From Numida meleagris (lineage: Eukaryota > Chordata > Aves > Galliformes > Numididae): DNA of 64,000 nt. The stretch lies in NCBI RefSeq assembly GCF_002078875.1, contig NC_034430.1, forward strand, positions 3,843,821 to 3,907,820, in the 5' to 3' direction. This document shows, one piece after another, positions 13,710 through 30,141 of this stretch. Under the pieces are notes generated by a model, which saw nothing but the letters and a program-made list of their open reading frames with translations, ran no database searches and had not been told where the DNA came from. How positions within the stretch are numbered: position 1 is the stretch's first letter; each line of letters opens with the position of its first letter. A program made the translations under genes and the position numbers.

Positions 13710-16700
13710 CTACTTGTTTGGTGCAATGATGCTTTCAAGTTGAGCCTGAAAAGCAAATGAGAGAGTAAGACAAATCAGATTTAATCTAAAAAATAAAACC
13801 CATGTTGCTGAAAAGTGATAAATTGTCTGTTAGATACTCAAAGAGAGGAGCTGAGCAATACTGTGGTACTTCAAGAGAAACAGAGCAGGGGTTTTTCCCT
13901 AGCTACTCCATTCCTTACTACATGTTTTATAAATTAGCTTTTCATTCTTGGCATACACACTTGTTGCTTTTTGAGAAGAAAAGAGCTGGCCTTGGCTCCA
14001 TACAATGAAAGACTCGTTTTTATAATGTAAAGCATTGAAGAGGAAATTAAATAAAAGCTGTTGAAACAGTGGTCTGAATTCTCTGATTTCAGGCTGGACT
14101 GTGTTAGCTAAATTAAATATTTGGCTCTCTAGGGTTTGGAACACAAACTGACTCTAGGACAAAAGTAGCTGGGAACAGCCAGTTTTTCAGTTACTGAGAC
14201 AACTTGACGCCCAGTGAAGAGATTGATCAGAGAGCTTAAGAAGCATGTAGTGTGTGAGGCTTCCAGGACGCTTAGATTGCTCTCTTCCTTGAGCTGCCAT
14301 AAAAATAAACTACCACAGTGATATACACACAGCTGTTAAAATACTTCAAGGAGGAAACATGGGTTCAGCCCTGCACATATTTGCTCCAACAGTTACTGTA
14401 TTTTGTGCCCTAAAACACTTCAAGATGGCCTGAGGATGTTAAATGGTTTAGAAAGGAAAAACTGTAGCAGTACTGAAGATCAGGAGGGCAGCTTCGTGTA
14501 AAGGAAGTATTTTAGCTCTAGCCAGAAACATTTATGGTTATGATTACGGTTTTTTTTCCTTCTGAAAGCAAAGTAATTGACAGAAGCTCTGTTTTCATTA
14601 AAGTAGCATACACAGAATTAATCCTTTCAGATACAAAACAATTTCAGTAATCCAGTCAAGATCACCATGGGCCAAAACCGCTTCAGTGTTTTCCATGAGA
14701 CCATGGAGCAAGCAACACATGAAGAGAAAGAATGCTTCTACCTACATTACAGTAGCTACACTTCCAATGTGATGTAACAGATGTTTGGAGGCTAGACATG
14801 TCAGTGACGTGTGCTTGCCCTTCCTAGGTTTTGCTGCTGTTCATAGTTCTGTTATGTTAGATGGAAATGGGAAGCTCCAGGAACATGTGATGGCACTGCC
14901 ACGGTGCTTCAAGGCTGCTGCTAAATAACTGCATTAAGAAAGCATAAAACTCGTGCTATCTTCCTCCTTCCTCGAGGATTTTTCCTCCTTCCTCGAGGAT
15001 TTAAAGCAAGTGTTTAATACAAATGCATTGTAAATGTAACTACTATTGAACTGCAAGGATAAAATCAGTTACTTTTACATCTTTAATTGCAAAATGCTAG
15101 GGTTTACCATCACTAATTAGAACTTCATTTCTTTACTAACCTTCAGCTGTTGATTTGTTCGCTTCAGGAATTGGACCTCTTCAGTGTGTTTCTTCTCCTC
15201 TATCTGTCGCCTTTCGATTTCACGTTTCTCAATAGCTTCACACTTCGCTTTCTCTTCGCTCACTAGTCTTTCCAGCTCCCGCTTCTCCTCTTCCAGCTCT
15301 GCAATCTCGGGAAATAATACAGATCTCTCACGTTTTGTTTGTTGTTAATCAGTTTTCAATTACGGAGGGACAACGCTATGTTGTACGGTCTTTAAAATGC
15401 TACAGGAATAACAGCAGATAACTTATGAAATGCAGTTCAGCCTGAAGGAAACAGTAAGGCCAGTATTTGGATACGCTTTACTGCCATCCAGTGGAAGCAG
15501 AAATCATTGATTTTGATACGAAACTAACAAGCCCATAGCGTAGCTATCTTCATGTGATACAGCATAAGGTTAAGAGACCAGCTTACTCTGTTTTCCATGT
15601 CAGATTTGCCTTGCTCTGCTTGCAGTGCCTTCCGCATGCCAAATGCAATGCTGCTCTCATACAGTGTCTGGTAAGCGGCGATTGTCATTTGGATCTCATC
15701 CCTGACTCGAAGCAGCAATAGTCCTCGCTCTGCACAGTTAATTGTAGTTTCACGGATCAGCTCATCTTTAAAGAAAGGGTACAACAACAGAGTTACATTG
15801 ATTTGGGAATGCTGGATACGCACAAGGTCCAGGGCTTGTTGTCTTTTCCCTGTTCTCTGCACCACAAGAGCAGTATCGGTTTAACTGGAGATGGTCGTAA
15901 TTTTGTTTATTATGTTACAGCTGTGGCATCAAGTGCTACCTTGTAAAACCACGGGCATGAAGAAAGTATAGAAACTGTGGTAAAAACAGCACCTAGCAGC
16001 AAAACCCTTAAAGCTTGTCGTGGTTTTATGCAGCTTTCAGAACTCCAGCAGCGTTCTGCTTAAACAAATGGCGATCTCTTGCAGGTAGAAGACCAGTACC
16101 ATGCCATGGGTGTAGGAATGGTTAAGGGTTTTTCGCAGAGTGTTTTTAAGTTATTTTAACGGCTGTGGTTATATATAACTAACACCACGTTAAGCCCCTG
16201 TATCTCTTATGTATATGTAAAGTGCCCGTTCCAGGCTGTTATTTTAAGGCAGCTGTGTTGGGGCCAGGAGCACTGACCAAAGCACTGTGAGTAGAGTTCC
16301 CTGCGCACGGGGCAGATGCCGGTCTCCCTCGCCTGCCGCTGCTGCAGCTTCAGGTCCAGCTGCTCTTGGAGCTGCACGACGTCCAGGCGGGTGCTGGGCG
16401 CGCTGGACACCTCCTGCACCCACAGCCGGTTGTCCTCCTCCCACGACCTGCACCGGAAAGCAGCGGGGTCGGTGGGGCGGCCTCGAGGCACGGCTCAGCG
16501 GGTCCCCCCCGCCCCGGCTCACCGCGGCGGTAGGATGGCGTTCAGGATCTCCTGTGGTTCCTTCGCTGACGCGGCGGCGGCAGTGCGAGGTCGGGACGGT
16601 GGGACGGGCCCCGGCGACGGGGCCGGCTGCGGGGTCCCCTTCAGCGGGAGGGCCTGCGGGGAGAGAGCAGTGGGTGCGGGCCGGGCGCGGTACGAGCCGC

Positions 16701-16800
16701 TCCTCCGCGCCCCACTCACCTCCGGGGAGCGCTTCTCGGTGCGGCGGCTGACGAGCATCGGCGGGTCATAGCGGAGCAGCGAGTCCGGCGGCGGGATCAT
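13710..16800 (-). CDS. DNALI1: DNALI1, axonemal dynein light intermediate chain 1 (6 coding exons)
   Basis: DNALI1 (p28 family) is a light chain of inner-arm axonemal dyneins in motile cilia and sperm flagella. Coding exons in transcript order on the minus strand: 16800-16720, 16653-16523, 16447-16278, 15765-15587, 15305-15141, 13745-13710, all in phase, giving 253 residues (human about 258). It begins MIPPPDSLLR, has a proline-rich linker, then a conserved core (IxNAILPPR, LDLKLQQRQARETGICPVRR, ERGLLLLRVRDE) and a C-terminal charged coiled coil over about residues 180-245. The tiny last exon encodes AQLESIIAPNK and the stop. The acceptor of exon 5 is CCCGAG rather than the usual CAG/TAG; it is the only acceptor that keeps the conserved frame. 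The gene is divergent from SNIP1 with 169 bases between start codons, and an X-box-like site lies 10-25 bases upstream of the DNALI1 ATG, as expected for a ciliary RFX target. Confidence 0.96.
14961..15002. repeat. Exact tandem duplication of a 21-base unit in DNALI1 intron 5
   Basis: Two identical copies of a 21-base pyrimidine-rich unit ending in ctcgaggattt lie head to tail (14961-14981 and 14982-15002). Perfect identity suggests a recent slippage event or a variable-number site. It lies about 140 bases downstream, in the gene's direction, of the exon 5 donor, and no effect on splicing is evident. Confidence 0.9.
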
Positions 16801-16969
16801 GGCGGTCGCCGTCGCTATGGCAACGGAGCCGCTCGTTTTTCCACGAGGCGTAGGGAGGGGGCGTGGCTGCGCATGCGCGTTGGGCGGGCGCTCCGGGGGA
16901 AGTACTTCCGGGTGGCTGCGCGCGGGCCGGAAGCGGCGCGTACTTCCCTTTGTGGCGGCCCGCGGCGCC
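16801..16969. promoter_or_regulatory. Bidirectional DNALI1/SNIP1 promoter
   Basis: Only 169 bases separate the divergent start codons of DNALI1 (minus) and SNIP1 (plus). The interval is CpG-rich and has no TATA box. On the DNALI1 side there is an RFX X-box-like gtcgctatggcaac (16811-16824; minus strand GTTGCCATAGCGAC). The middle has a consensus NRF1 palindrome tgcgcatgcgcg (16868-16879), and the SNIP1 side has ETS-type ccggaag/acttcc cores (about 16904-16909, 16927-16933, 16942-16947). The sites divide neatly between a ciliary input and housekeeping inputs. Motifs are seen directly; factor binding is inferred. Confidence 0.8.
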
Positions 16970-19351
16970 ATGGAGGCGGCTGCCGAACGGCGGAGGGAGC
17001 GGCGGCGGTGGGAGGTGGCGGTGAAGGCCGAGAAGCGGAGCCCGCGGCGTTCCGGCTCCCGCTCGGCCCGTGGCAGCCAGTCACCGCCGGCCGAGGAGCG
17101 GCGGGGCAGCCGCGGCAGGAGCAGCAGGTAGGAGGCCTCTTGGCGGCCCTGCGCCCCGCGCCGTAGACCCGCAGGCCCCGCTTACTTCTCCTGTCCTTGT
17201 CTTAAAGATCGCCCAAAAAGAAGAGCAAGTCTGGCCGGAGGAGCAAGTCTCCGCGCGGCAGGCGGAGCCGGAGCCCGCACCACGGCGCTGTGAGGGTAAA
17301 GCAGGTAAATGGCGTTGGGAGCGGCGAGGCCCGGCCCTGCGCGCTGCCCGCCGCTCGGTTCTGCCCGTGGAGGTGGCAGCGGGGCCCGGGGTGCGTCCTG
17401 CTGCGCCCACGAGATGTCTGCGGAGGTACGGAACCTGCTTCTGGCCTGGACGCTCTCTAATCCGTGTAAAACGCCTTTTTAGGAAGACAGCCTTGTAGCG
17501 TAATATCTCGTTGCTCCCTGCTTCAAGCTTTGCTATGAAGAACTGAGTGTTTGTAGCTTTTTGTGAGCCCAGCCTCTGTCACTTTTGCAGGCTGACCCTG
17601 AAGGCTTCTTTTTTCCTGAAGGGGATGATGCATTGTTCTTTCTCTATCTTGTATTATTAAGTTGTGTGAACTCAGTTTGGCAAGGAAATAAATCTCTCTC
17701 ACGTTGTGTTGGATGTAGATGTAACATATCCAAGTCTGTGTTTTCCACGTGTTGATCCGTGACTTCTTTTAAAACTGAATTAGAGTTGCTGCTCTTTCAA
17801 TTCTAGTTTCATCATTATAAGTCTCTCTTTTTCATCTCAGGAACGAGATGATCATCCTCGTAGAGGAAACGAGGAGCGAAAGCAGCGATACCCATCAGAG
17901 CAAGAACACAGGCGAGACAGAAGTAGTGACAGAGACAGGCACAGAGATCACTCAGACAGGAGGAAAAATCCAAGTGAAAGGCCTGGAGGTCGAGGCCACG
18001 AGCGAGAGAGAGATGTTCAGAACATCCGCGAGCAGCAAGCAGAGAGGGAGTTCTATAATGAGAGAAGACGAGAGCATCGACAGAATAACGAAGGGAGTGG
18101 TGTTGACCAGAACCCAGAACACAGGCAATCTGATAACAAACCAAAAGATAAAGCTGCAAACAAAGAAAAACCAAGCTTTGAACTGTCCGGTGCGCTCCTG
18201 GAGGATACCAACACTTTCCGAGGCGTTGTGATCAAGTACAGCGAGCCCCCAGAAGCTCGGATTCCAAAGAAACGATGGCGCCTTTATCCTTTCAAAAACG
18301 ATGAGTTCCTGCCTGTCATGTACATTCACAGGCAGAGCGCGTACCTGCTGGGCAGGCACCGCAGGATAGCAGATATTCCCATCGACCACCCCTCCTGCTC
18401 GAAGCAGCACGCTGTGTTTCAGTACCGGTAAGTATTGCTCTGTATCCCTCTGGGAGATGGGGATTATTTGGTAACTTGGGTGGGGAAAAAAAAAAACCCA
18501 AACAAACGCAATCAGGATGTGCACAGTTTCGAAAATGCGTGTTTGCTTCAAGTTTTTAGCTCCGTTGAATTTATGTATGGCTGCAACGTATTAGCGTAGC
18601 AATAATCAAAAATACCTGTAATTCCTTTCGTTTAACCGTAAGCAACCTTGTAGTAAGTCAAATAACACAGCAGGATTAAATACAGAACTGCACGTGTATC
18701 TGAATTGGAGTAGTTAGCAGGTGTAAATGGCAGTAAAAAATGTTTCAAGGAGAGATTTGATTTGGTCTTTCATAACAAAGACTGCTGATCTCCTTTTGAA
18801 ACAGCAGGGGTTGCGTGCTTCTGGAGACAGAGTTGCTCTCTTAAGGAACAGCCATCTGTTCTGTTTCAGGAATTACTGTGTTATACCATAATAAATTTTC
18901 GGGGGTGAAGCAGTACGTCAGAATCTGTTCCAGAGATTTTCCGTGTCTTATCCCATCTCTCATTACTCTCACTGTACTTGCTCAAATCTTTGAAGTACGG
19001 TTAAGTGTTCACTGCGCTGGGGCTCGTGTGTTGAAACATCCATGTGTTATGATGGAAGTGATGTTTTTTTTTTGTTGTTTTGCCAGGCTTGTGGAGCACA
19101 CTCGTGCCGATGGCACAGTTGGCCGCCGAGTAAAGCCATACATAATTGATCTTGGCTCTGGTAATGGTACTTTCCTAAATAACCAGCGGATTGAACCTCA
19201 GCGTTACTATGAACTAAAAGAAAAGGATGTACTGAAGTTTGGATTCAGCAGCAGGGAATACGTTCTTCTCCACGAATCCTCAGATAAATCTGAGGCCAAC
19301 GCAAAGGACGATGACGAGGAGGAGGAGAAGGAGGAAGAGTCTGACAGTTAA
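16970..19351 (+). CDS. SNIP1: SNIP1, Smad nuclear-interacting protein 1 (4 exons)
   Basis: SNIP1 is a nuclear FHA-domain protein that associates with the activated spliceosome and dampens TGF-beta/Smad and NF-kB signalling through CBP/p300. Coding exons 16970-17127, 17208-17304, 17841-18427 and 19087-19351 are in phase and give 368 residues (human 396). The N-terminal half is low-complexity Arg/Ser/Glu/Asp-rich with SPKKK and RSKSP basic patches and a bipartite-NLS character. A conserved segment (KEKPSFELSGALLEDTNTF) leads into the FHA domain at about residues 245-335, with the signature Gly-Arg (LGRHR), Ser-x-x-His (SKQH) and GSGNGTFLN motifs. The tail is acidic, ending in EEESDS. The start was chosen from the shared CpG promoter and the in-phase RS-rich exon; its exact N-terminus differs from human, as expected for this disordered region. 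Long open frames in other frames across exon 3 are by-products of its repetitive composition. Confidence 0.95.
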
Positions 19352-19404
19352 CAGCCAAGAAGGAAACTGGGGGCAGGGAGCAGGGGAGAGAAATTTTTTT
19401 TTTC

Positions 19405-19410
19405 AATAAA
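19405..19410 (+). terminator. SNIP1 polyadenylation signal AATAAA
   Basis: AATAAA follows a T-run 53 bases after the SNIP1 stop codon. It is the first canonical signal, so a very short 3' UTR is likely. Confidence 0.75.
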
Positions 19411-21319
19411 ACACACATTGGGATGTAAACATTGGAGCATCACAGCACTGATGCCTCTTACTGCCTTAAAGTCCTTCTTCTGTTGCTGAATGGTTCTCAT
19501 GGTTTATTCTGGGGGACCTCACTGCTTAGTCGTCTTGGATAGGTCTGCATATCAGGAAATCCAACTCTTTCCCCCACCCTGACAAACAAAAGAGCACCTG
19601 GATGTGAATGTTCTGATGCTGGAAATATTCAGCAAATGTTCAAAGACTTCTAGAAAAAAATGATGTAGAACGCAGCAAGCGTATTTAAAATTATTTTTAT
19701 TAACTGTTTTGTCATAATCCTTTGAAAATGCTACTGAACTGAGATCTTAGTTAAAAAGTAACCTGATACATTTTTTTTGTAACATGTCTTGTTTGGTAGA
19801 GTTTGCCAAATTCCTTGGCCAGTTAGGAGTTCTAGACAGGAGAATTTACCAGGCTTGCTACTAAAGGGGCAGAAATGTTGCAAAGCCCCCCAGGTATCTG
19901 CATGTCTTGGGTAGCTGGTTTGCACTGTGATAACTCTGAGCAATGGGCATTTCACCGGGATGTACTGGCTGCGGGTTACAAGGTAAGTGAGAATACAAGG
20001 AAATGCTTCCTGAGGTTTTGGGTTGCAGTAATATGGGCTGGGAGGGCTGAGGTCCAGTCAGTGCAGGTCCAGTACACATTGCAGCAAAGAATGCTGAAAC
20101 TGTTACTGGATATCGAGTGTCTCCTCCTGAAGCTCGGGCTTTTATTTCTGTCAGCTCCATGAGTAACTTAATGTTTTGGTTTGTAATTACGTATTGTACC
20201 TGTTACCTGGTGGCATGTTTTTACCGGTTTGCACTATTTAAGTTTTCTTTATATAAAAAAAAAAAAATTAAACTATCCTTTGTTTAAAACATTCTCCCCC
20301 CCCCCCCCTGTAAAAGAAAACAATGCTTTAGGAAGAGGAAAAAAAAAACAAAACAATTCCACTTACTGAAAGAAAATGCATCTTACCTGTTTGTGGATGT
20401 CTTCTTCCTATGGTGTGCTTGTTGATAAAAGAAACGTGACGTTTTCCACTCTGTTGACTGAGTAGCCTGGGTGTTTGTTCTGTGGTCGCATACACTCTTC
20501 AGACATGCTGTGTACATACACCGTGCATACAAACGTTGCATACTGTATACACACGCTCGAACACGGATGGTGTAAATAGGGGGCGCTGACGTAGGTTTTC
20601 AAGTAGTAGGCAGAATGAACTTTGACTAGAAGGATCTCCTTTATAATATACTCTAGAGGTTTTTAAATAAAGAATTTGTAAATTCAGCCCTATTTACTTT
20701 TAGTCGTAATGTTTTCCTAGCCTCCCTTTTTTCCCCTTCGTGTCCTCTGAGATCGATGCCCTCATTTGATTTGAAAGGGAAAGGTGGGAGAGGTGGTGGT
20801 GCTGAAGGCATACGTTGTTGCAGCTGGTAGAGGTTTAACAGTTTGCAATATGTAGACTTGACAAATAATTGTAACTCGTGCAATGTTCATTATCCTTTAG
20901 GAGCAGCAAGACAGGATGGAGGCAGTGACACCTGCTAGCTCCGGGGTGGTATGGCTGCGTGTGTCCTTGTGCAGGAAACACGAAAGTGACCCCGGCAATC
21001 CTCAGCTACAGGGTAACAGTAACGGTTAAGGTATAAGGGTACAGGCAATGGTGGGAGCTGCTCTGTGCCAAGGTAACTCGGTGCAGCAGCACAACCACGC
21101 TCTTGTTTTGCTGTGCCACTTCTGATGATTTGCCTCGTGGGGAAGGGCAGGCTGCTGACGGTGGGACTCGAGGACCTGCAGTGTCTCGAGTGGTGAAGGA
21201 CAGTGATCTAACCCTCTCCCCGGGAGCGGTGCAAGGTCCGATTGATGCTCGGGTCTCATAATGTATTGCCTCCGTTTCGGTGCGAGGTTTCCTGATGTCG
21301 GTTCTGAAGCTGGGTGGGT
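19411..21319. other. Intergenic DNA between SNIP1 and MEAF6
   Basis: No exon is recognisable on either strand. It includes an A-run (about 20257-20268), a C-run (about 20296-20308), and a stretch at 20485-20560 with loosely repeated gcatac/tacac motifs. The open frame at 19875-20162 has no supporting features. GC content rises after about 20900 towards the MEAF6 CpG island. Confidence 0.5.
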
Positions 21320-21726
21320 TCTCACCCTGCTCCGGGGGCAGCCAGGGAATGCTGAGTGCTGGCTGGGGGCTGCCGAGCGGCTGGAGGGGCCCGGCCTCGG
21401 GCTTGCCCTTGGGTTCGGGGTTGGGTCCGGCCTTGGGCTCGGCGCTCACCGTCCCCCCGTGCCCGTTGGGTCGGGCTGCAACCGCTGCCGCGCCGCTTCG
21501 GGCCCGGTCCTGCTGCCGCTTCCAACGCAGCCCCGAATCTTGGGGGCCATCAGTGCTCGTGCTTTGCGATCACCTGCTGCCCGCGTCCCTCCTTCTCTCC
21601 CTGCCCCTGTGCCCCCTATTAACGTCAAGCGTCCCGGCAGCAGCCGTGGGCGGGGAGCGGAGCTCAGGGGGCGGAGCGGTGCTCGGCGCTGCCCCCGGCG
21701 GCTCCTCCCGGCAGCCCCGCCCGCCC
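21320..21726 (+). promoter_or_regulatory. CpG-rich region upstream of the gap, probable MEAF6 promoter
   Basis: The sequence becomes strongly GC- and CpG-rich with GC-box-like gggcgg/ggggcgg elements (for example around 21651-21675) and runs straight into the first assembly gap. The first MEAF6 exon visible after the gap is an internal one, so its 5' exons and start site should lie in or next to the gap. No TATA box or start codon of MEAF6 can be seen. Confidence 0.55.
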
Positions 21727-22146
21727 NNNNNNNNNNNNNNNNNNNNNNNNNNNNNNNNNNNNNNNNNNNNNNNNNNNNNNNNNNNNNNNNNNNNNNNNNN
21801 NNNNNNNNNNNNNNNNNNNNNNNNNNNNNNNNNNNNNNNNNNNNNNNNNNNNNNNNNNNNNNNNNNNNNNNNNNNNNNNNNNNNNNNNNNNNNNNNNNNN
21901 NNNNNNNNNNNNNNNNNNNNNNNNNNNNNNNNNNNNNNNNNNNNNNNNNNNNNNNNNNNNNNNNNNNNNNNNNNNNNNNNNNNNNNNNNNNNNNNNNNNN
22001 NNNNNNNNNNNNNNNNNNNNNNNNNNNNNNNNNNNNNNNNNNNNNNNNNNNNNNNNNNNNNNNNNNNNNNNNNNNNNNNNNNNNNNNNNNNNNNNNNNNN
22101 NNNNNNNNNNNNNNNNNNNNNNNNNNNNNNNNNNNNNNNNNNNNNN
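21727..22146. other. Assembly gap (420 N)
   Basis: A run of 420 unknown bases is flanked on both sides by GC-rich sequence (ccgccc repeats), the type of sequence often lost in avian assemblies. The true length is unknown. It probably contains the 5' exons of MEAF6. Confidence 0.98.
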
Positions 22147-22190
22147 CCGCCCGCCCCCGGGCCCCCGCCATCCGCCTCTCTCCTTTGCAG

Positions 22191-27214
<5,024 letters not shown>

Positions 27215-27977
27215 ACACATCAGTGCTGAAGATTCTGGGATCTGGGCCTACGTGAATCCCCACCGAGAATAACTCCAGTCGTCTGAATGAGCACAATGGC
27301 AGCTCTCTGGCCACGTGTGTGCAGAAGGGAGTGGTCCACTCTAAAGAACTCGGGGGCGTGGGGGGGGGGGGGGGGGGAAGGGAGGGGAGAAAGTCTGGGA
27401 CGTGTCTTTGTATCATTTTTAGATCACCTGAGTTACAGGAGACAAAGGTGTAGTAGTAGTAGTCTTCAATTGCTGGCTGTTCTGTGCTTCCAGCTCAGTC
27501 GGGGACTTCCTTCAATTGGCTGATCTCACTGCTGCCGCTGTAAAACCCTGGGGAGGCATTTCCTTTCCTGCTGGAATCGGGCTGTGATTCAGTGTGTCCC
27601 ATCCGTGCTGTAAGACTTAGGTTCCTTTTGTTACTGATACTTAGCTTTGTGGTTTTGTTTTTGTTCCTTTGTTCGTTTGTTTGTTTTTAAACCCGAGTGT
27701 ATAGTTAATAAACGGGCTTCGGGTTGGTTTGTTTTAATCCCTGTAGAGAGGAAGGTTCTTGGTTTTGTGGAGCAGCTCAGTTTGACTCTTAGGTAAGCAG
27801 AGAACAAGGTGGCTGGCTGTTTTTCTCTGACTTTGCTTTTAAAGGCCATGCCCTGACGCTGACACCGTGCTTTCAGATGCAGAGGAGGCTGGAGCTCAGA
27901 GCCATCTTGCTCTTTGCTGGCTTTGACGTTGGGTGGATTCTCTTTTTAATACAAACTTCCGCCATTTGTACATAACC
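27215..27977 (+). other. MEAF6 3' untranslated region
   Basis: From the stop codon to the strong AATAAA at 27978 there is no coding sequence. The UTR contains an uninterrupted run of 18 G (27360-27377) within a G-rich stretch at 27352-27391, a (GTTT)n-like T-rich tract near 27655-27690 and an internal AATAAA at 27707-27712 that could give a shorter transcript. Confidence 0.7.
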
Positions 27978-27983
27978 AATAAA
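27978..27983 (+). terminator. MEAF6 polyadenylation signal AATAAA
   Basis: A canonical AATAAA followed by a T/C-rich stretch lies about 760 bases after the MEAF6 stop codon. An alternative upstream hexamer exists at 27707-27712. Confidence 0.65.
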
Positions 27984-27999
27984 AGTTACATTTCTCTCT

Positions 28000-30134
28000 C
28001 TCTTCCCACGTTCTGTCCAGTCCACGTCTTGACTCGTAGCGCTTCTTATTCCCCATCAGCTCCTGGGGGCAGTTGGCTGGAACTCTTCCAGTTTCACAGA
28101 GCGGCCGTTCTCGTCCCGTGCCCCTTTGGATGTCTCCTTTGTGCTCGCCTGCAGCAGACATAACGCGGAGCACTTGCAAGGATTGCCAGGCACTAATCTC
28201 CAGCCGTGTTCAATTAATCCTGCTTCAAGGTAGGGCTTGGATGGCAGGCAGTCCTCGCTGCTGCAGGCACCGTGCCCGCAGATAAGGGATGAGCAATTTG
28301 GATTGCCGCTGGGAAAGCACACAGAGGGGAGGAATGTTTGGTGCTTTTCACAGCGGCCAAGTCAAGATAGCGGTGTTGGAATAAGCTGTGCTTTTCTCAA
28401 GGTGATTCATTACCAGTTACCTGTGCTGTAGCACTCTCCTTACAGCCTCCCCTCTACTTGCATGTGCACTTGTTACAGCAGAGCCTGAATTCTGCTCTGC
28501 CACACCTCTACTTCCCTGGGGTGCTGTCTTGCAGCTCCTTGTGACAGCAGAGGCCATCACCCCCATGCAACCCCACTATGCAGGACCTGCGGGTGAAGGT
28601 GAACGCCCAGGAGCACAGTTCCCTCTTGTTTTCTCCTTTGGGAACGGAGGCAGCTCTGTGTTTGCTCCTGGTGGGAGCAGTGAGTGCTGCTGCTGCTGCA
28701 GGCTGGGGGCTGCTCGGCCGCAGGGAGCTGCTGGGACGGAGTGGCTTAACGGGAGAGCAGCAAAGCTGCCCTACTTTTCTGTGTTTAAAGTGATTCCTCT
28801 TAAGGGGTAAAAGAGAGAGGAATAGAAGATGTAGGAAATGGCATCAGGTCCTAAAAGGGCCTGCTTTTCTGTAGCCGTGGGAAAAAGATGGCTCAGCTGA
28901 TGGTTTCTGACTGCTTGACCTTGGTACAAAAGCTGCTTTTTTTCCCGTGCTCTTGTTCTCTGGTGCTGCTGTTCCAAAGCAAGGTTAGGAAGGGCCTGAC
29001 CTCCAGGGGTCCACGCTGCACCTCTGACCTCAGGGACAGTGCTGTACCTTTTGGGCCAGCACGTTCCCCTGCAGAGGAACAGCAAAAGGGCTCACGTCAC
29101 CCGGAGCCCTACCTGGGCAAGAGTTTTTATGGCAGTGTGTCAATCAGTTCTGCATCCCTGCCGTACACACTGGGGGTGCTGCAACCTTCCCCAGTGGTGT
29201 TTGTCCCTGAGGGAAGGGGACATTCTGTTCTGACTTGGGGAGGCAGCTGCCTGTCACTGAAGCCATGTGGAGCTAGCAGGCAGACCAGGGCAGAGAGTGC
29301 AATGGCAAACAAACACTTTGCTGGTGCTTCAAGGAGCCCTGTCCCGTCCTGCTGCGTGCTGCAGCCTTCAGGCTGAGCAGCCGCGGTGTCCGCTGGGGTC
29401 TGCTCCAGCAGAGGGAGCAGAGCTGCACGTCCCGGAGCAGGAGCTGGTGGCAGTGACAGCGCTGCAGCATCAGCTTCCTGGTGGTGACAGGAGTGTCTGC
29501 TCGGGTTGAGGACGGCAGCACTGTCACCTGCAAGAGGGGCGTGAGGCAGAGCCTGGGGTCAGGCCAGCACCGTGCCTCAACCTTCCCCTTTAATTCCTGA
29601 GACCTTTATTTCTCTTCCTACACAGCCAACAGTGAGTAAAGCTCCCCAGGCCAGGACAGCCTTGCAGCTGGAGCCAGAGCGCTGCACAGGCTTTTACCTC
29701 AATGCCGATGAAAGCTGAGTACAGTTAAAAACCTCAAGTCCTTTGCTTGCAAAGGACAAAGCGGGGTGGTGGCCCAGCAGCCACTGTCCTTATGGTGGCT
29801 GAAGGTAGAGGAGGAGAACTGCTAATCCCCGGCGCGGCCTCGTCACCAAGAGGATTAGGCAGGCATTTAGTGATCCCGAGCAAGGGGCTGAAGGCACAGC
29901 AGCAGGCACGAGGAGCAGCAGCTCCACAGCCACGTCCTGCTCCCTGCAGGGCACAGGCAGCTCTCCCTGCACCTCCTGCCCGGGCTGGGCTGCGCTGCCA
30001 GGTAAGTGGGCACAGCACCCGGGGGGAGCAGGGCCCCCGCTGCTCGCCCTCTCTTGGGCAAGGCTGGGTGCACCCTGCAGCCACCGCTTGTCCTGGGAAC
30101 TGCAGCACGTCGCTGTTCCACCCCGTGCCCGCAG
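28000..30134. other. Intergenic DNA, possibly with 5' untranslated exons of the next gene
   Basis: No recognisable protein is encoded. Around 29950-30001 a short segment has a good acceptor before it (ctccctgcag) and a strong donor after it (GTAAGTG). It would join in phase to the exon at 30135 as a possible non-coding or partly coding exon of the unrecognised gene. The open frame at 28888-29376 has no support beyond its length. Confidence 0.4.
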
Positions 30135-30141
30135 GATCCCC

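Noticed and set aside
17848..18231. 127-residue open frame on the plus strand overlapping SNIP1 exon 3 in another frame
   Set aside because: The true SNIP1 frame here is Arg/Glu/Asp/Ser-rich; such repetitive codons leave alternative frames open. The other-frame peptide has no conserved counterpart that I know.
17952..18551. 199-residue open frame on the minus strand across SNIP1 exon 3
   Set aside because: It is antisense to a conserved coding exon of biased composition and runs into the intron without splice support.
28888..29376. 162-residue open frame starting with an ATG in fair context
   Set aside because: No recognisable domain, no paired splice signals and no poly(A) signal close by; GC-rich DNA gives such frames by chance.
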